DNA of 64,000 bases from Methanorbis rubei. GTDB taxonomy: Archaea; Halobacteriota; Methanomicrobia; Methanomicrobiales; Methanocorpusculaceae. Position numbers and translations under genes: made by a program. Under the pieces are notes generated by a model. The model had not been told where the DNA came from, ran no database searches, and saw only the letters and a list, made by a program, of their open reading frames with translations. The stretch covers positions 124,001-188,000 of the forward strand of contig NZ_JAWDKB010000001.1 of the NCBI RefSeq assembly GCF_032714495.1, read 5' to 3'. The stretch's first letter is position 1; every line of letters starts with the position of its first letter. This document shows, piece after piece, positions 16,150-24,906 of the stretch.

Positions 16150-17094
16150 TTGGTTAGTGTAAATGAACTCGGACTCGATCTCTTCGAAGAACTCGTAGAG
16201 AATGCAGATTTATTCAATGTAGCATATCATGAGCTTGACAACGGCTCCCGTATTGTAGACTGTGGTGTGGCAGTTCCCGGAGGCTTCGGCGCTGGCGACT
16301 ACTTCACCCGCATCTGTATGGGCGGTCTTGGCGACATCGCATTCCGTCAGGGAATGGTCGGCAAATTCCCGATGACCTTCATTGATGTGAACACCGACTT
16401 CCCGGCAATCTCCTGCCTTGGTGCACAGAAAGCCGGCTGGACCGTGAAGCACGAGAACTTCTTTGCAATGGGATCAGGCCCCGCACGTGCTCTGTCCCTG
16501 CAGCCGAAACACACCTATGAAGTCATCGGCTACGAGGATGAGTGCGACGCAGCAGTCATCTGTCTTGAGGCAGACCACCTGCCAAACGGCGCTGTCATGG
16601 AGAAAATTGCAGAAAAGTGTAAGGTTGACGTCGCTAATGTCTGTGCACTTGTCGCACCGACCTCCTCTATCGTCGGTTCCATTCAGGTTGCCGGACGTTG
16701 TGTTGAGACCGCTGTCTACAAGTTAAATGAGCTTGGCTTTGACACCCGCAAAATCCTTGCAGCAGCAGGTACCGCGCCAGTTCCGCCGGTTCGCGGCGCA
16801 AAACTTGCCATGGGAGTCACCAACGATGCAACGATCTACCACGGACAGATCAATCTGACGATGAATGCTCCTGAGATCGTTGACTATCTGGAAAAGATCC
16901 CGAGCTGTTCATCCAACGGATACGGCAAGCCGTTCAACGACATCTTCAAGGAAGCAGGCTACGACTTTTACAAGATCGACAAGAGCCTGTTCTCTCCAGC
17001 AGAAGTCATCATCAATGAGATTTCTTCTGGCAAAGTTTACCAGGTCGGAAAAGTCAACACCGAAGTGACTCTCAAGTCCTTCGGTCTTGCATAA
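16150..17094 (+). CDS. mch: methenyltetrahydromethanopterin cyclohydrolase
   Basis: Converts methenyl-H4MPT to formyl-H4MPT and back, step three of CO2 reduction to methane. The 314-aa protein is of normal length, with the conserved GGFGAGDYFTRICMGGLGDIAF, the glycine-rich GSGPARALS and the C-terminal block VPPVRGAKLAMGVTNDATIYHGQ. The start is a TTG at 16150, supported by taaggggga 8 bp upstream and by the lack of any in-frame ATG nearby. A strong hairpin follows the stop. Cytoplasmic. Confidence 0.97.
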   Translation: MVSVNELGLDLFEELVENADLFNVAYHELDNGSRIVDCGVAVPGGFGAGDYFTRICMGGLGDIAFRQGMVGKFPMTFIDVNTDFPAISCLGAQKAGWTVKHENFFAMGSGPARALSLQPKHTYEVIGYEDECDAAVICLEADHLPNGAVMEKIAEKCKVDVANVCALVAPTSSIVGSIQVAGRCVETAVYKLNELGFDTRKILAAAGTAPVPPVRGAKLAMGVTNDATIYHGQINLTMNAPEIVDYLEKIPSCSSNGYGKPFNDIFKEAGYDFYKIDKSLFSPAEVIINEISSGKVYQVGKVNTEVTLKSFGLA

Positions 17095-17105
17095 ATTACC
17101 AAATG

Positions 17106-17160
17106 GGGGGATTTCTCCCCCAATCCTTTTGGGGTTGTTTCGCAGAGTTAATTACTCTGC
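17106..17160 (+). terminator. double hairpin downstream of mch
   Basis: GGGGGA-tttc-TCCCCC at 17106-17121 is followed by a T-containing tract, and a second perfect stem GCAGAGT-taatt-ACTCTGC sits at 17142-17160. Both lie between the mch stop and the tRNA-Val gene and probably end or process the mch transcript. Confidence 0.6.
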
Positions 17161-17185
17161 AGCGAGAATAGATTTAGGCATTATT

Positions 17186-17259
17186 GGACTCGTGGTCTAG
17201 CTGGTCATGACGCCAGCCTTACATGCTGGAGGTCCGGGGTTCGAATCCCTGCGGGTCCA
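17186..17259 (+). tRNA. tRNA-Val (UAC)
   Basis: Complete cloverleaf: acceptor ggactcg/cgggtcc (one T-G pair), D arm with ggt, anticodon arm ccagc-cttacat-gctgg with anticodon TAC, T arm cgggg-ttcgaat-ccctg, and discriminator A at 17259. CCA is not encoded. No intron. Confidence 0.93.
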
Positions 17260-17283
17260 CTCGTTTTTTTTATCGTTATGTTA

Positions 17284-17916
17284 TTACTGTTCTTCTGTTG
17301 CCGCGATGAGCTCCAGATAACAGTTCGGATCGCCGGTTTGAAAGTAGCGGTACCATGCTTCGATCACGGGCTGCGGATAAAGCTCCAGATGTTCGATGAT
17401 CTTTTTTGCCCACAAGAGAGCTCCTGCCACGCTCGCGGTTATGATATTTCCGTCAGCCGCTGCCGGTGCGTTTTGGTAGAGTGCCTCTCCCTGATAGTTT
17501 GGTGAACAGGCTTTGAGATACTCAAGTGCGTTGCTGGTGTGACGTCTCTCGTTCAGCAGTCCGAGGTCAGCGAGTGCAACCGTTGCCCCGCAGGCAGCAG
17601 CGACCAGTACTCCTTTTTCAAAATATGCGACAGCTTTTTCGAGAATTGGTTGGTGAATTTCATCCTTCCAGGTTTCCGCACCCGGAAACAGCAGGGCTGC
17701 TGCATCGCTGTCGTTCATCTCTGCAATCACGCAGTCAGGAATAACCGTAAGACCGCCCAGCGTCTTCACTGCTTCGCGGGTGAGGCCGACGGTTTTTACC
17801 GTGAAGTGTTTTTTTCCTGAACAAAGCATGGGTTCCATAGCAAATGCCTGCAGAACATTTCCAAGCTCCCATTCAGCCATGGTGTCCGGGAGGTAGACGT
17901 AAATGATTTTCTTCAT
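17284..17916 (-). CDS. DJ-1/PfpI family protein, 210 aa
   Basis: Class I glutamine-amidotransferase-like fold. The nucleophile elbow AAACGATVALADLGLL holds the reactive cysteine at about residue 110, and LLFPGAETW is the preceding loop. Family members are deglycases, chaperones or amidases; the specific role cannot be deduced. It starts 3 bp after the end of the TPR gene, so the two are one operon. No signal peptide. Confidence 0.87.
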   Translation of the reverse strand: MKKIIYVYLPDTMAEWELGNVLQAFAMEPMLCSGKKHFTVKTVGLTREAVKTLGGLTVIPDCVIAEMNDSDAAALLFPGAETWKDEIHQPILEKAVAYFEKGVLVAAACGATVALADLGLLNERRHTSNALEYLKACSPNYQGEALYQNAPAAADGNIITASVAGALLWAKKIIEHLELYPQPVIEAWYRYFQTGDPNCYLELIAATEEQ

Positions 17917-17919
17917 AAT

Positions 17920-18474
17920 TCAATAGGGCCGGGTCGCCCTCTCCATCTCAATTTCTCCTGCCCGCTCAAAGCAGTGGCGGGCCCGAACATCCTCACCAAG
18001 TTTCATCAGACATTTTGCCTTCTGTTTCCACAACTCTTCGTCATAGAGATTGATCTCAAGGCCGCACTCAAACGCGGTCACTGCTTTGATGTACTCACTT
18101 TGCTCGGCAAACATCAGGCCGAGGTTCAACCAGTAATCCGAGACCTCAGGGTTCAGCCGAACCGCACGATCAAATGCAAACAAAGCTGCATCCACATCGC
18201 CTGCCCGGCAGCAGACAACGCCGCGGGCACACCAGCTCTCCGCACACTTCGGATCGAGATCCGTTGCCCGCCGCAGACATCTGACTGCCTCCTCATCCTC
18301 GCCGTCATCGCTCAGCACGAGACCGAGTTCGGCCCAGTACTTTGGAACGGTTTTGTTCAGTTCAGCCGCCCGCTCAAAGCAGAGGCGTGCCTGCCGGAGA
18401 TTTCCCGTGTCCCGCTCCATTTCGCCGCGGGAAAACCAGTAGGCGTCATCATTCATCTCAGCACTGCCACTCAT
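17920..18474 (-). CDS. TPR-repeat protein, 184 aa
   Basis: Five consecutive tetratricopeptide repeats of 34 residues each, seen as AYWFSRGEMERDTGNLRQARLCFERA, PKYWAELGLVLSDDG, AESWCARGVVCCRAGD, SDYWLNLGLMFAEQSE and EELWKQKAKCLMKLGE. Soluble scaffold for protein-protein contacts; the partner is unknown. It is the first gene of a two-gene operon with the DJ-1 protein. Two other in-frame ATGs close to the start are possible. Confidence 0.88.
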   Translation of the reverse strand: MSGSAEMNDDAYWFSRGEMERDTGNLRQARLCFERAAELNKTVPKYWAELGLVLSDDGEDEEAVRCLRRATDLDPKCAESWCARGVVCCRAGDVDAALFAFDRAVRLNPEVSDYWLNLGLMFAEQSEYIKAVTAFECGLEINLYDEELWKQKAKCLMKLGEDVRARHCFERAGEIEMERATRPY

Positions 18475-18553
18475 CTATACTAAAGAGATCACTCCAGAGG
18501 TATTAATAGGTGGGCGTTGCATATGAAAGTAGAAATACGGCGAAGGATGAAGT

Positions 18554-19456
18554 ATGGCACGGAAAAAAGAGGAGTTTGACCCGCTTGGAGGGTCGATAGG
18601 CGGCAGCGGGTCGAGAAAGAAAAAGTCCAAAGGAAAATCCTTTGACGTCCTTGGCGGAGGATTCGGCGGAGAACATGCGGTGGAAAAGGAGTCGTTTGAT
18701 ACCTACTCCGACGCATCGTTTGGCGATTCAACTGATTTTCTGATGGAAACAGGCTCCTCCTCCTCAAAATCCAAACCAAAAAAGAAGGGATTTTTCTCCT
18801 CCCTCTTTGGCGGAAGCAAAAAACAGCCGGCAAAGAAAACCGTTTCGCCCGAGACCGAGGAAATTCCCCAGTCCTATGTGCCCAAGCATGTCCGCGATCC
18901 TGAACTCAGCATCCGCGACGGAGTTATGGAGACCGGCATCGTTGATCGGATGGTTGACCCTGAGTTTGGATCCGATGCCTATGAGTGCGAGGATGCCGAG
19001 CAGTACATCGAGTATGATGAGCCGCGCCGCAGCCCCGCCGCACCGGAGAGAGAAGAAGAGGAGGATCTCTTTGAAGAAGAAGATGTTCCAAGGCAATCAG
19101 TGCGAAAGCCAGTGTCGCGACCAGTGTCCGTTTCAGTGGCAGAGCCGGTTCCGGTAAAAACCGTTGCCCCGCCGCCGCCACCGACGTCCACGGCTCCCGC
19201 CGCTAGGCGTCAGCAGATATCATCACTTCACACCTGTTACCTCTGCGGTGCCTCGTCCCCAACTGATCTTCCTACGTTCGGCAGTGAACATCCAGTTCCA
19301 CTCTGCCGCACCTGTTACCGTGCTGTCACCACTCTGGTAAAGTTCCGCGACCCAGCCGACGAGCGCGAGATCAAAACCGAGTGGTTCACACTCTGCCCGC
19401 ACCTTGACTCGGATCGTGCCGATAACGTGATCGAGGATGGCAGAAGAAACTCCTAA
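18554..19456 (+). CDS. disordered protein with C-terminal zinc-binding motif, 300 aa
   Basis: Low-complexity N-terminal two thirds: Gly/Ser/Lys-rich (GGSIGGSGSRKKKSKGKS), then Pro/Glu-rich (APEREEEEDLFEEED and PAPPPPPTS-like runs). The C-terminal domain has a CYLCGA pair and CRTCYRA pair spaced about 30 residues, a zinc ribbon, followed by an acidic tail. A ggatga start context is present. Function unknown; architecture resembles the zinc-ribbon protein at 14346. Confidence 0.78.
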   Translation: MARKKEEFDPLGGSIGGSGSRKKKSKGKSFDVLGGGFGGEHAVEKESFDTYSDASFGDSTDFLMETGSSSSKSKPKKKGFFSSLFGGSKKQPAKKTVSPETEEIPQSYVPKHVRDPELSIRDGVMETGIVDRMVDPEFGSDAYECEDAEQYIEYDEPRRSPAAPEREEEEDLFEEEDVPRQSVRKPVSRPVSVSVAEPVPVKTVAPPPPPTSTAPAARRQQISSLHTCYLCGASSPTDLPTFGSEHPVPLCRTCYRAVTTLVKFRDPADEREIKTEWFTLCPHLDSDRADNVIEDGRRNS

Positions 19457-19529
19457 TCTTTTTTTACTCACAATTGAGTTGCTAATCATTTCGCTATCTT
19501 AATACCATAGCTCCTGCCAATGGAATAGT

Positions 19530-21098
19530 ATGGAATCCCTGCGCATGAGCCGTCAGCAGTATCTGGTGGCGATAACTGTTGCAATCGCATGCTTTCTGCC
19601 GCCGTTTATTGGTGAGGCAACAAACATTGCACTACCGTCATTGATCGCCGATCTCCAGCTGCCGATGGGCATGTTCGGCTGGATACTGACGATCTATCTG
19701 TTGACGTCAACGATATTTCTGATTCCCGCCGCACGGTATGCGGATAAAATCAGCAAAAAATTATTTTTCACGATTGGTGTTCTGCTGCTTGGCATCGGTT
19801 CGCTTGGCATCGGTCTTTCCACGACTGGTGAGATGGTTCTCGTGATGCGGGCGATTGAAGGGGTCGGCAATGCGCTGATGTTTGGAACCGCGATCGCTCT
19901 GGTGACCTCAGCCGTAAAGGTTGAGCTTCGCGGAACTGCGATCGGAATTGCCATGACCGGTGTGTTCCTCGGTCAGCTTGCAGGCCCGCTGCTCGCGGGT
20001 GCCTTAACTGATGTCTGGGGATGGCAGATGGTGTATCTGATTCTCGTGCCGATCTCTCTCCTTTCATTCATCCTTGCCGTGCCGTTCATCCCGCGGGACA
20101 AGCCCACAGACACCAAACCCTATGACTGGACGGGAGCTGTTCTCTTCATAGTCGGCATGACGCTTGGCCTCTACGGTTTTTCCAAAATGCCAGACCCGCT
20201 TGCTCTCGGGCTTTTGGTTCTCGGACTCATCCTTCTTGTTCTGTTCTTCCGGTACGAGAAAAGTGCGGCGAACCCTCTCATTCCGGTGCGGCTGCTTCTG
20301 GAGAATAAGGGATTCACCTTCAACAACTCGGCGAACCTGTTGTATTATGTGGCAATTTATGCGATGGGTTCGCTTGTGTCGATGTACATGACTCATGCAT
20401 GGGGATTTTCCGCACTCGATCGTGCGCTTGTGGTCACCACGCAGGGGCTGGTTCTTGTGCTGTTTACGATTGTTGCAGGAAAATTCTACGATCATCTTCT
20501 GCCGAAGTGGCTGTTGTTCCCAGGCATTGTCCTTGCCGTGGTTGGCGGTGCTGCGGCATTCCTGCTTGGTGCTCCGTCAGCTGATCCCTCCTGGCTTGCG
20601 ATGGCAGTGATTGCGGCAAGTGTTGCGGCATTTGGATGCGGTTCGATTGTTCTTGCGATCATCGACAGATTTGTTGCAAACGCTCCGCCAAAGTATGCGA
20701 CAACGACGGGCCTTGTGATCATTGCACTCGGCATGGTTTTGCTGCTGACCTGCGGATCCGAGCAGGCGATTTGGACGATGATTGCGGTTCAGGCACTCTT
20801 CGGTGTGGGCATTGCAATTTTTGTAACGCCGAACAGCACGGCTATCATGAACTCGGTTACCGAGCAGGAGTACGGCATGGCGTCAGGAACGCTTTCGACA
20901 ACACGGATGCTTGGCATGGCTATATCAATCGGCATGATGACGGTTCTGACAAATCTTGTTCTTGGTGCCGGCACAAAGATGAGTGTGGATTATCTGGATG
21001 TGTTCCTTGTCATGATGCATGCAACGGTTCTTGCGGCGATCATTGTTCTGATTGTCGGCATGATCCTTTCCTGGACCGCGGATACCAAATCCGCGTGA
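19530..21098 (+). CDS. MFS multidrug exporter, DHA2 (14-helix) type
   Basis: A 522-aa integral membrane protein with about 14 hydrophobic segments. Features include the first-helix EATNIALPSLIADL, a loop 2-3 motif ARYADKISKK and motif C in helix 5 (GVFLGQLAGPLLAGALTDVWGW, gxxxGPxxGG-like), typical of drug:H+ antiporters. Substrate unknown. The following DNA is strongly T-rich and contains a candidate ncRNA. Confidence 0.9.
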   Translation: MESLRMSRQQYLVAITVAIACFLPPFIGEATNIALPSLIADLQLPMGMFGWILTIYLLTSTIFLIPAARYADKISKKLFFTIGVLLLGIGSLGIGLSTTGEMVLVMRAIEGVGNALMFGTAIALVTSAVKVELRGTAIGIAMTGVFLGQLAGPLLAGALTDVWGWQMVYLILVPISLLSFILAVPFIPRDKPTDTKPYDWTGAVLFIVGMTLGLYGFSKMPDPLALGLLVLGLILLVLFFRYEKSAANPLIPVRLLLENKGFTFNNSANLLYYVAIYAMGSLVSMYMTHAWGFSALDRALVVTTQGLVLVLFTIVAGKFYDHLLPKWLLFPGIVLAVVGGAAAFLLGAPSADPSWLAMAVIAASVAAFGCGSIVLAIIDRFVANAPPKYATTTGLVIIALGMVLLLTCGSEQAIWTMIAVQALFGVGIAIFVTPNSTAIMNSVTEQEYGMASGTLSTTRMLGMAISIGMMTVLTNLVLGAGTKMSVDYLDVFLVMMHATVLAAIIVLIVGMILSWTADTKSA

Positions 21099-21270
21099 CA
21101 TTTTTTTTCAAAAATATTTTTTTTATTTTTTTATTTTTTTTTTGGGAAAAAAATTTACGGGCAGCAAATATTTTCAAAAAACGTATCGCGTAACCTCTAT
21201 CTGAAAAAAACCAAAGAAATATTTTCATAACGTTATCTTAAAAAAATTTACGGTATCGACCGGGTCCATG
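21099..21270. other. T-rich intergenic stretch
   Basis: A run of A/T homopolymer tracts after the MFS gene (21102-21160), likely its terminator. No gene or structured RNA seen until the TATA box at 21273. Confidence 0.5.
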
Positions 21271-21272
21271 CA

Positions 21273-21440
21273 GATATATTTATGAGAGTGTAGTTATGCG
21301 ATGACTCCCGTAATCTGAAACTACGCGGTGGTTTTCCGTAGATTCAGAATGCCGCATGGAGTCCGAATGTCGCCGGGACGAATGATCTGTTCGGGACAAT
21401 CGTAATTGTGCAAACAGGGTTTACATCCTATCTGTATAAT
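21273..21440 (+). ncRNA. candidate stand-alone structured RNA with its own TATA box
   Basis: gatatatttat at 21273-21283 is a good TATA box, predicting a start near 21301. The following sequence folds well: a stem CTGAAACTACG / CGTAGATTCAG (21315-21325 with 21337-21347, one A-A mismatch), enclosed by GACTCC / GGAGTC (21303-21308 with 21358-21363). An alternative pairing ATGCG / CGCAT could form a pseudoknot. A second GTCC / GGAC region follows. There is no ORF with a ribosome site. I do not recognise the family; its 3' end is uncertain. Confidence 0.5.
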
Positions 21441-21739
21441 GTAATTGGGTACGTTTGTTAATAAATATTTCTGAGTGTCTATGGGCAGATTTGTTTGAAA
21501 GTACTCCTGAAATACTGCATATTTGCATCTTTATCATCATAAACCGGTGTAATGTTCTGATATTTTTCTGGATTTTGATTTTTAATAATTTCCCTTTGTC
21601 CCAAATATATCTTCATTTTTTAATAATATTTTTCAGACGTCGATTTTCTGTGTTGAATAGGACACAACGGGAATCCATTTCCGAAAACCTCTCGAAATGT
21701 GTCAGGAAAAATCTGTTCAAAAAAAGATATGAAATATTT
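21441..21739. other. AT-rich intergenic stretch
   Basis: Open frames here are rich in Ile, Phe and Asn as expected from AT-rich DNA and lack ribosome sites. No gene or repeat is supported; the end is the 3' side of the symporter gene on the other strand. Confidence 0.5.
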
Positions 21740-23314
21740 TCACACAAAACTATGCTGCTGTTCGCGGGTGACACGTTTTTTGTCCAGAGGGATCAGAACT
21801 ATCAGCACCACGATCGAAAGAATCGTTCCGACAACTAATGGATCAAGATAGTTCCAGGGACTTGCAACCAGCGAGTCAACCCCAAAGATTGCATTACAGA
21901 TGCCGAGCGCCTTGGACTCTGCCGTATGGGCAAACACCGTCCAGACAAGCCAGCCTGCGGCTCCCGCGATCATACTCCACTTTGCCGCAAGAAACGAAGG
22001 ACGTTTGGACACAAGACCGTGAATGAACGCCGGTAGAAGTGCTGCTGTACACAGACCCATAAACATTGCCGTGGCACGGGCAATGATGCTGTCAGGCATG
22101 ACAACTGCGATCGCAAGACTTACAATCAGCATGACCACAATACCGATCTGATTTGCCCGGACCGAGTATCGCTTTCCTTTCAACCGTGCAAACATATCGC
22201 CGCCAAGCGTTGTTCCCATCGTATGCAGGAGTGACGAAAGTGTCGACATCGCCGCAGAAAGCAGAGTCAGCATGAAAATTATCACGAACAACTCAGGCAT
22301 TGCCGAGTTGATGTAGAGCGGAATCACCGAGTCAACATTTCCTCCGGCTGCTGCAAGAGCAAGCTGGCCGGTTGTTTCCATGAAGTAGACGTTGGTCAAT
22401 GGGCCGACCGTGAACGCAACTCCGGTCATCATCACGATGAAGAGTGCCCCCATCGGAACCGCACGGTTCAGTGACTTGCCGTCCTTTGCCGTCATGAACC
22501 GAACAGCAAGCTGTGGCTGGGCAAGAACACCGATACCCACACCAAGCACCAGCGTTGTAATCACTGTCATCCATACGGGCGAGCCGAACTCAGGCATTGA
22601 GGTCCAGCCGGTCATTCCAGCTTCCACAAGATTTTCCGGAACCAGCGGTGTCATTGCTTCCAGCGCACTGTTGGCAACAACAACGCCACCGAGATAGATG
22701 TAGGTCAGCACGAGCAGCAGTCCCATACCGAGAAGCATGATCGCTCCCTGCACCGCATCGGTGTACATGACAGCAATCAGTCCGCCGATAACAACGTAAA
22801 GCGCAACAATCACGGCAAACCCGAACAGTGCCGTCATGTACGGAATCCCAAGCGTCGTCTCAATAAACCGTGCTCCGCCAATGAGAACCGCTGCCGTATA
22901 GAGCGGCATCGCAGCGACAAAGATCAGACCTGATGCATAGATCAAAAACTTGGACCCGAACATTTTTCCAAATAGTTCAGGATATGTCAGGGCACCAAGC
23001 TCTTTTCCCACACGTCTGATGCGTTTTCCCATGAACAGGAAGGCAATGATCACACCGACAATAACGCAGAGCACGGTCAGCCACATCAGACTCATACCAT
23101 ACTGTGCGGAAATTCCGCCGAACCCTACGATTGCTGACGTACTGATGAACGTCGCACCATAGGAGAGGGCAATAATTATCGGATGCGTGTTGCGACCCGC
23201 GACCATGTAGTCTTCAACTTTCTTTGTCTTCTTGTATCCGTAGTATCCAAGACCAAGGATCATTACCAGATAGAAGAGCACGATGAGAATTGTCAACTCA
23301 GTACTTACTGCCAT
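21740..23314 (-). CDS. sodium:solute symporter (SSS family), 524 aa
   Basis: Integral membrane protein of the SSS/LeuT fold with about 13 helices: YYGYKKTKKVEDYMVAGR after the first helix, GATFISTSAIVGFGG, then YTDAVQGAIMLLG and LLSAAMSTLSSLLHTMGTTLGGD (family signature). The frame is open to 23365, but the ATG at 23314 (MAVSTELTIL) fits the family better and overlaps the small gene just upstream by 17 nt. The substrate is unknown; related archaeal genes are annotated as acetate, proline or pantothenate carriers. Confidence 0.88.
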   Translation of the reverse strand: MAVSTELTILIVLFYLVMILGLGYYGYKKTKKVEDYMVAGRNTHPIIIALSYGATFISTSAIVGFGGISAQYGMSLMWLTVLCVIVGVIIAFLFMGKRIRRVGKELGALTYPELFGKMFGSKFLIYASGLIFVAAMPLYTAAVLIGGARFIETTLGIPYMTALFGFAVIVALYVVIGGLIAVMYTDAVQGAIMLLGMGLLLVLTYIYLGGVVVANSALEAMTPLVPENLVEAGMTGWTSMPEFGSPVWMTVITTLVLGVGIGVLAQPQLAVRFMTAKDGKSLNRAVPMGALFIVMMTGVAFTVGPLTNVYFMETTGQLALAAAGGNVDSVIPLYINSAMPELFVIIFMLTLLSAAMSTLSSLLHTMGTTLGGDMFARLKGKRYSVRANQIGIVVMLIVSLAIAVVMPDSIIARATAMFMGLCTAALLPAFIHGLVSKRPSFLAAKWSMIAGAAGWLVWTVFAHTAESKALGICNAIFGVDSLVASPWNYLDPLVVGTILSIVVLIVLIPLDKKRVTREQQHSFV

Positions 23315-23426
23315 CGTCGTCACTATCCTTGTTCCAGTAAAGGTATCCGTAAATAAAGCAGCCAATCAAGGAGGCGATACAGATTACGTAGGTTATCCAT
23401 ATCCCTGGGTCACTAATTCCAAACAT
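23298..23426 (-). CDS. symporter small accessory membrane protein, 42 aa
   Basis: Encodes MFGISDPGIWITYVICIA, a further hydrophobic stretch (SLIGCFIYGYLYW) and an acidic tail NKDSDDDGSKY: one transmembrane helix plus a soluble tail. The gene sits directly upstream of the SSS transporter and overlaps its start by 17 nt, as small accessory subunits of SSS transporters do in several archaea and bacteria. Too short for ordinary gene calling. Start is the ATG at 23426. Confidence 0.72.
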   Translation of the reverse strand: MFGISDPGIWITYVICIASLIGCFIYGYLYWNKDSDDDGSKY

Positions 23427-23751
23427 GTTGTAGCATCCACCTTTGTCGAAAGATTCGCGTCTTTTGGACGTCACTCAAGTTCGTAGAACAGCATTACAAA
23501 AAACGTCATACGAAAACGTGACGGTTCTTTAGTTAAAGCTAAAGAAGAAAAAGACGAGGAACAAAGCCTTGTAACCGCTGTAAGAATGGGTGTGGCTTTC
23601 GTTCATCTGAATCTACTACCATGTTGCCGTTTCTGAGATATAAATTAGTGCGGTATGTTATCATGTGGCACATTAGCACGAACGTCTCTCTGGTAAATCT
23701 TTAATCACTCACACACCGAAGTATAATTACGAAAATCCGGCATACAACTCC
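23427..23751. other. divergent promoter region between symporter and sbcD
   Basis: 325 bp between divergent genes. It has a GC-moderate block with short open frames lacking ribosome sites. An A/T-rich section near 23690-23710 is the probable promoter of sbcD. No repeat or RNA structure is clear. Confidence 0.4.
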
Positions 23752-24906
23752 ATGAAATTCATCCACACCGCCGACCTTCATCTCGGAAAACAGTTTTACG
23801 GATACAATATTCTCGCGGATCAGGCATTCATTCTCCGCCGGATAGCCCAGCTTGCCGTCTCGGAAAACGCTGACGGCATCATACTTGCCGGAGATATTTT
23901 TGATACGCCGGTTGCCGGTCGTGCTGCGGTTGATCTTTTGAACACATTTCTCACGTACCTTCAGAAATCAGACATCGCTGTCTTTATGATCAGCGGCAAT
24001 CATGACTCGCCGGAACGAATTCATTACGGCAGTGGCATCATGGACTCCTGCAGCATCTACATCAACGGCGTCTATGACAGCGAGCGTGACGTCCGAGTCA
24101 TCGATCTCTCTGACGAGTTCGGTCCTCTGCATCTCTGCCTGCTGCCTTACATCGATCCTGCGATAGTGAGAAGCTCGGGAAAGTTCGGCGACATCACGGT
24201 TACAACATTTGATGAGGCGGTTGCTGCCGTTCTCGCCTCAATTCCGATCAAGTCAGGCGAGCGGTACGCTGTGATCGCGCACCAGTTCGTTGCAGGATTT
24301 GGCACGATGCCTGCATCATCCGAGTCTGAACGGATCACGGTCGGCGGCATTGAACAGGTGGATGCAAAACATTTTGCCGAGTTTGAGTACGCGGCGCTCG
24401 GTCATCTCCACAAACCGCAGAAGGTGGGCCTCGCCACCATCCGCTACGCAGGCTCTCCCTTAAAGTACTCGCCGTCTGAGTGCGGGCCGGCAAAGTCGGT
24501 CACGGTCGTGGAATTTTTTGAGAAAGGTAATGTAACGATCCGCCAGATTCCACTCAAACCGTTACGCGATTTGCGTATCATCTGCGGAACGGTTGATGAC
24601 CTCACTGCTGCGGGCGCGGTTCCAACGCCCCACGATGACTTCTTTTTCGTGCAGCTGACTGACCCGATGCCCCCCGCAGACACAATGGCTCGGCTGCGTG
24701 CAAAGTATCCTGCGGTCATTGGTGTTGAGCGGGTGTGTGACGCCACTCCTGCAGCAACAGCTGCCGGCGCACGAATGGAGGATCTGCAAAAATCGGACCG
24801 CGATCTTTTTGCAGGTTTTTTTGCTGAAGTCTCAGGGCGGCCGTTGACCACTCTTCAGGAAGCGGTTGTTCTGGAAATTTTGCAGGAGATGGGAGGGGAG
24901 CGATGA
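23752..24906 (+). CDS. sbcD: exonuclease SbcCD subunit D (Mre11 family)
   Basis: A 384-aa metallophosphoesterase that works with SbcC on DNA ends and hairpins. The phosphoesterase motifs are HTADLHLGK (residues about 5-13), AGDIFD (about 46), SGNHDSPER (about 84), IAHQF and ALGHLHKPQ. The C-terminal region about 290-384 is the SbcC-contact/cap part. The stop overlaps sbcC in an ATGA junction. The protein follows the bacterial-type SbcD length and layout rather than the euryarchaeal Mre11-HerA-NurA operon type. Confidence 0.94.
   Translation: MKFIHTADLHLGKQFYGYNILADQAFILRRIAQLAVSENADGIILAGDIFDTPVAGRAAVDLLNTFLTYLQKSDIAVFMISGNHDSPERIHYGSGIMDSCSIYINGVYDSERDVRVIDLSDEFGPLHLCLLPYIDPAIVRSSGKFGDITVTTFDEAVAAVLASIPIKSGERYAVIAHQFVAGFGTMPASSESERITVGGIEQVDAKHFAEFEYAALGHLHKPQKVGLATIRYAGSPLKYSPSECGPAKSVTVVEFFEKGNVTIRQIPLKPLRDLRIICGTVDDLTAAGAVPTPHDDFFFVQLTDPMPPADTMARLRAKYPAVIGVERVCDATPAATAAGARMEDLQKSDRDLFAGFFAEVSGRPLTTLQEAVVLEILQEMGGER

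Noticed and set aside
21455-21838. Plus-strand 127-aa Ile/Phe-rich frame
   Set aside because: AT-rich random frame without start signals, partly antisense to the symporter.
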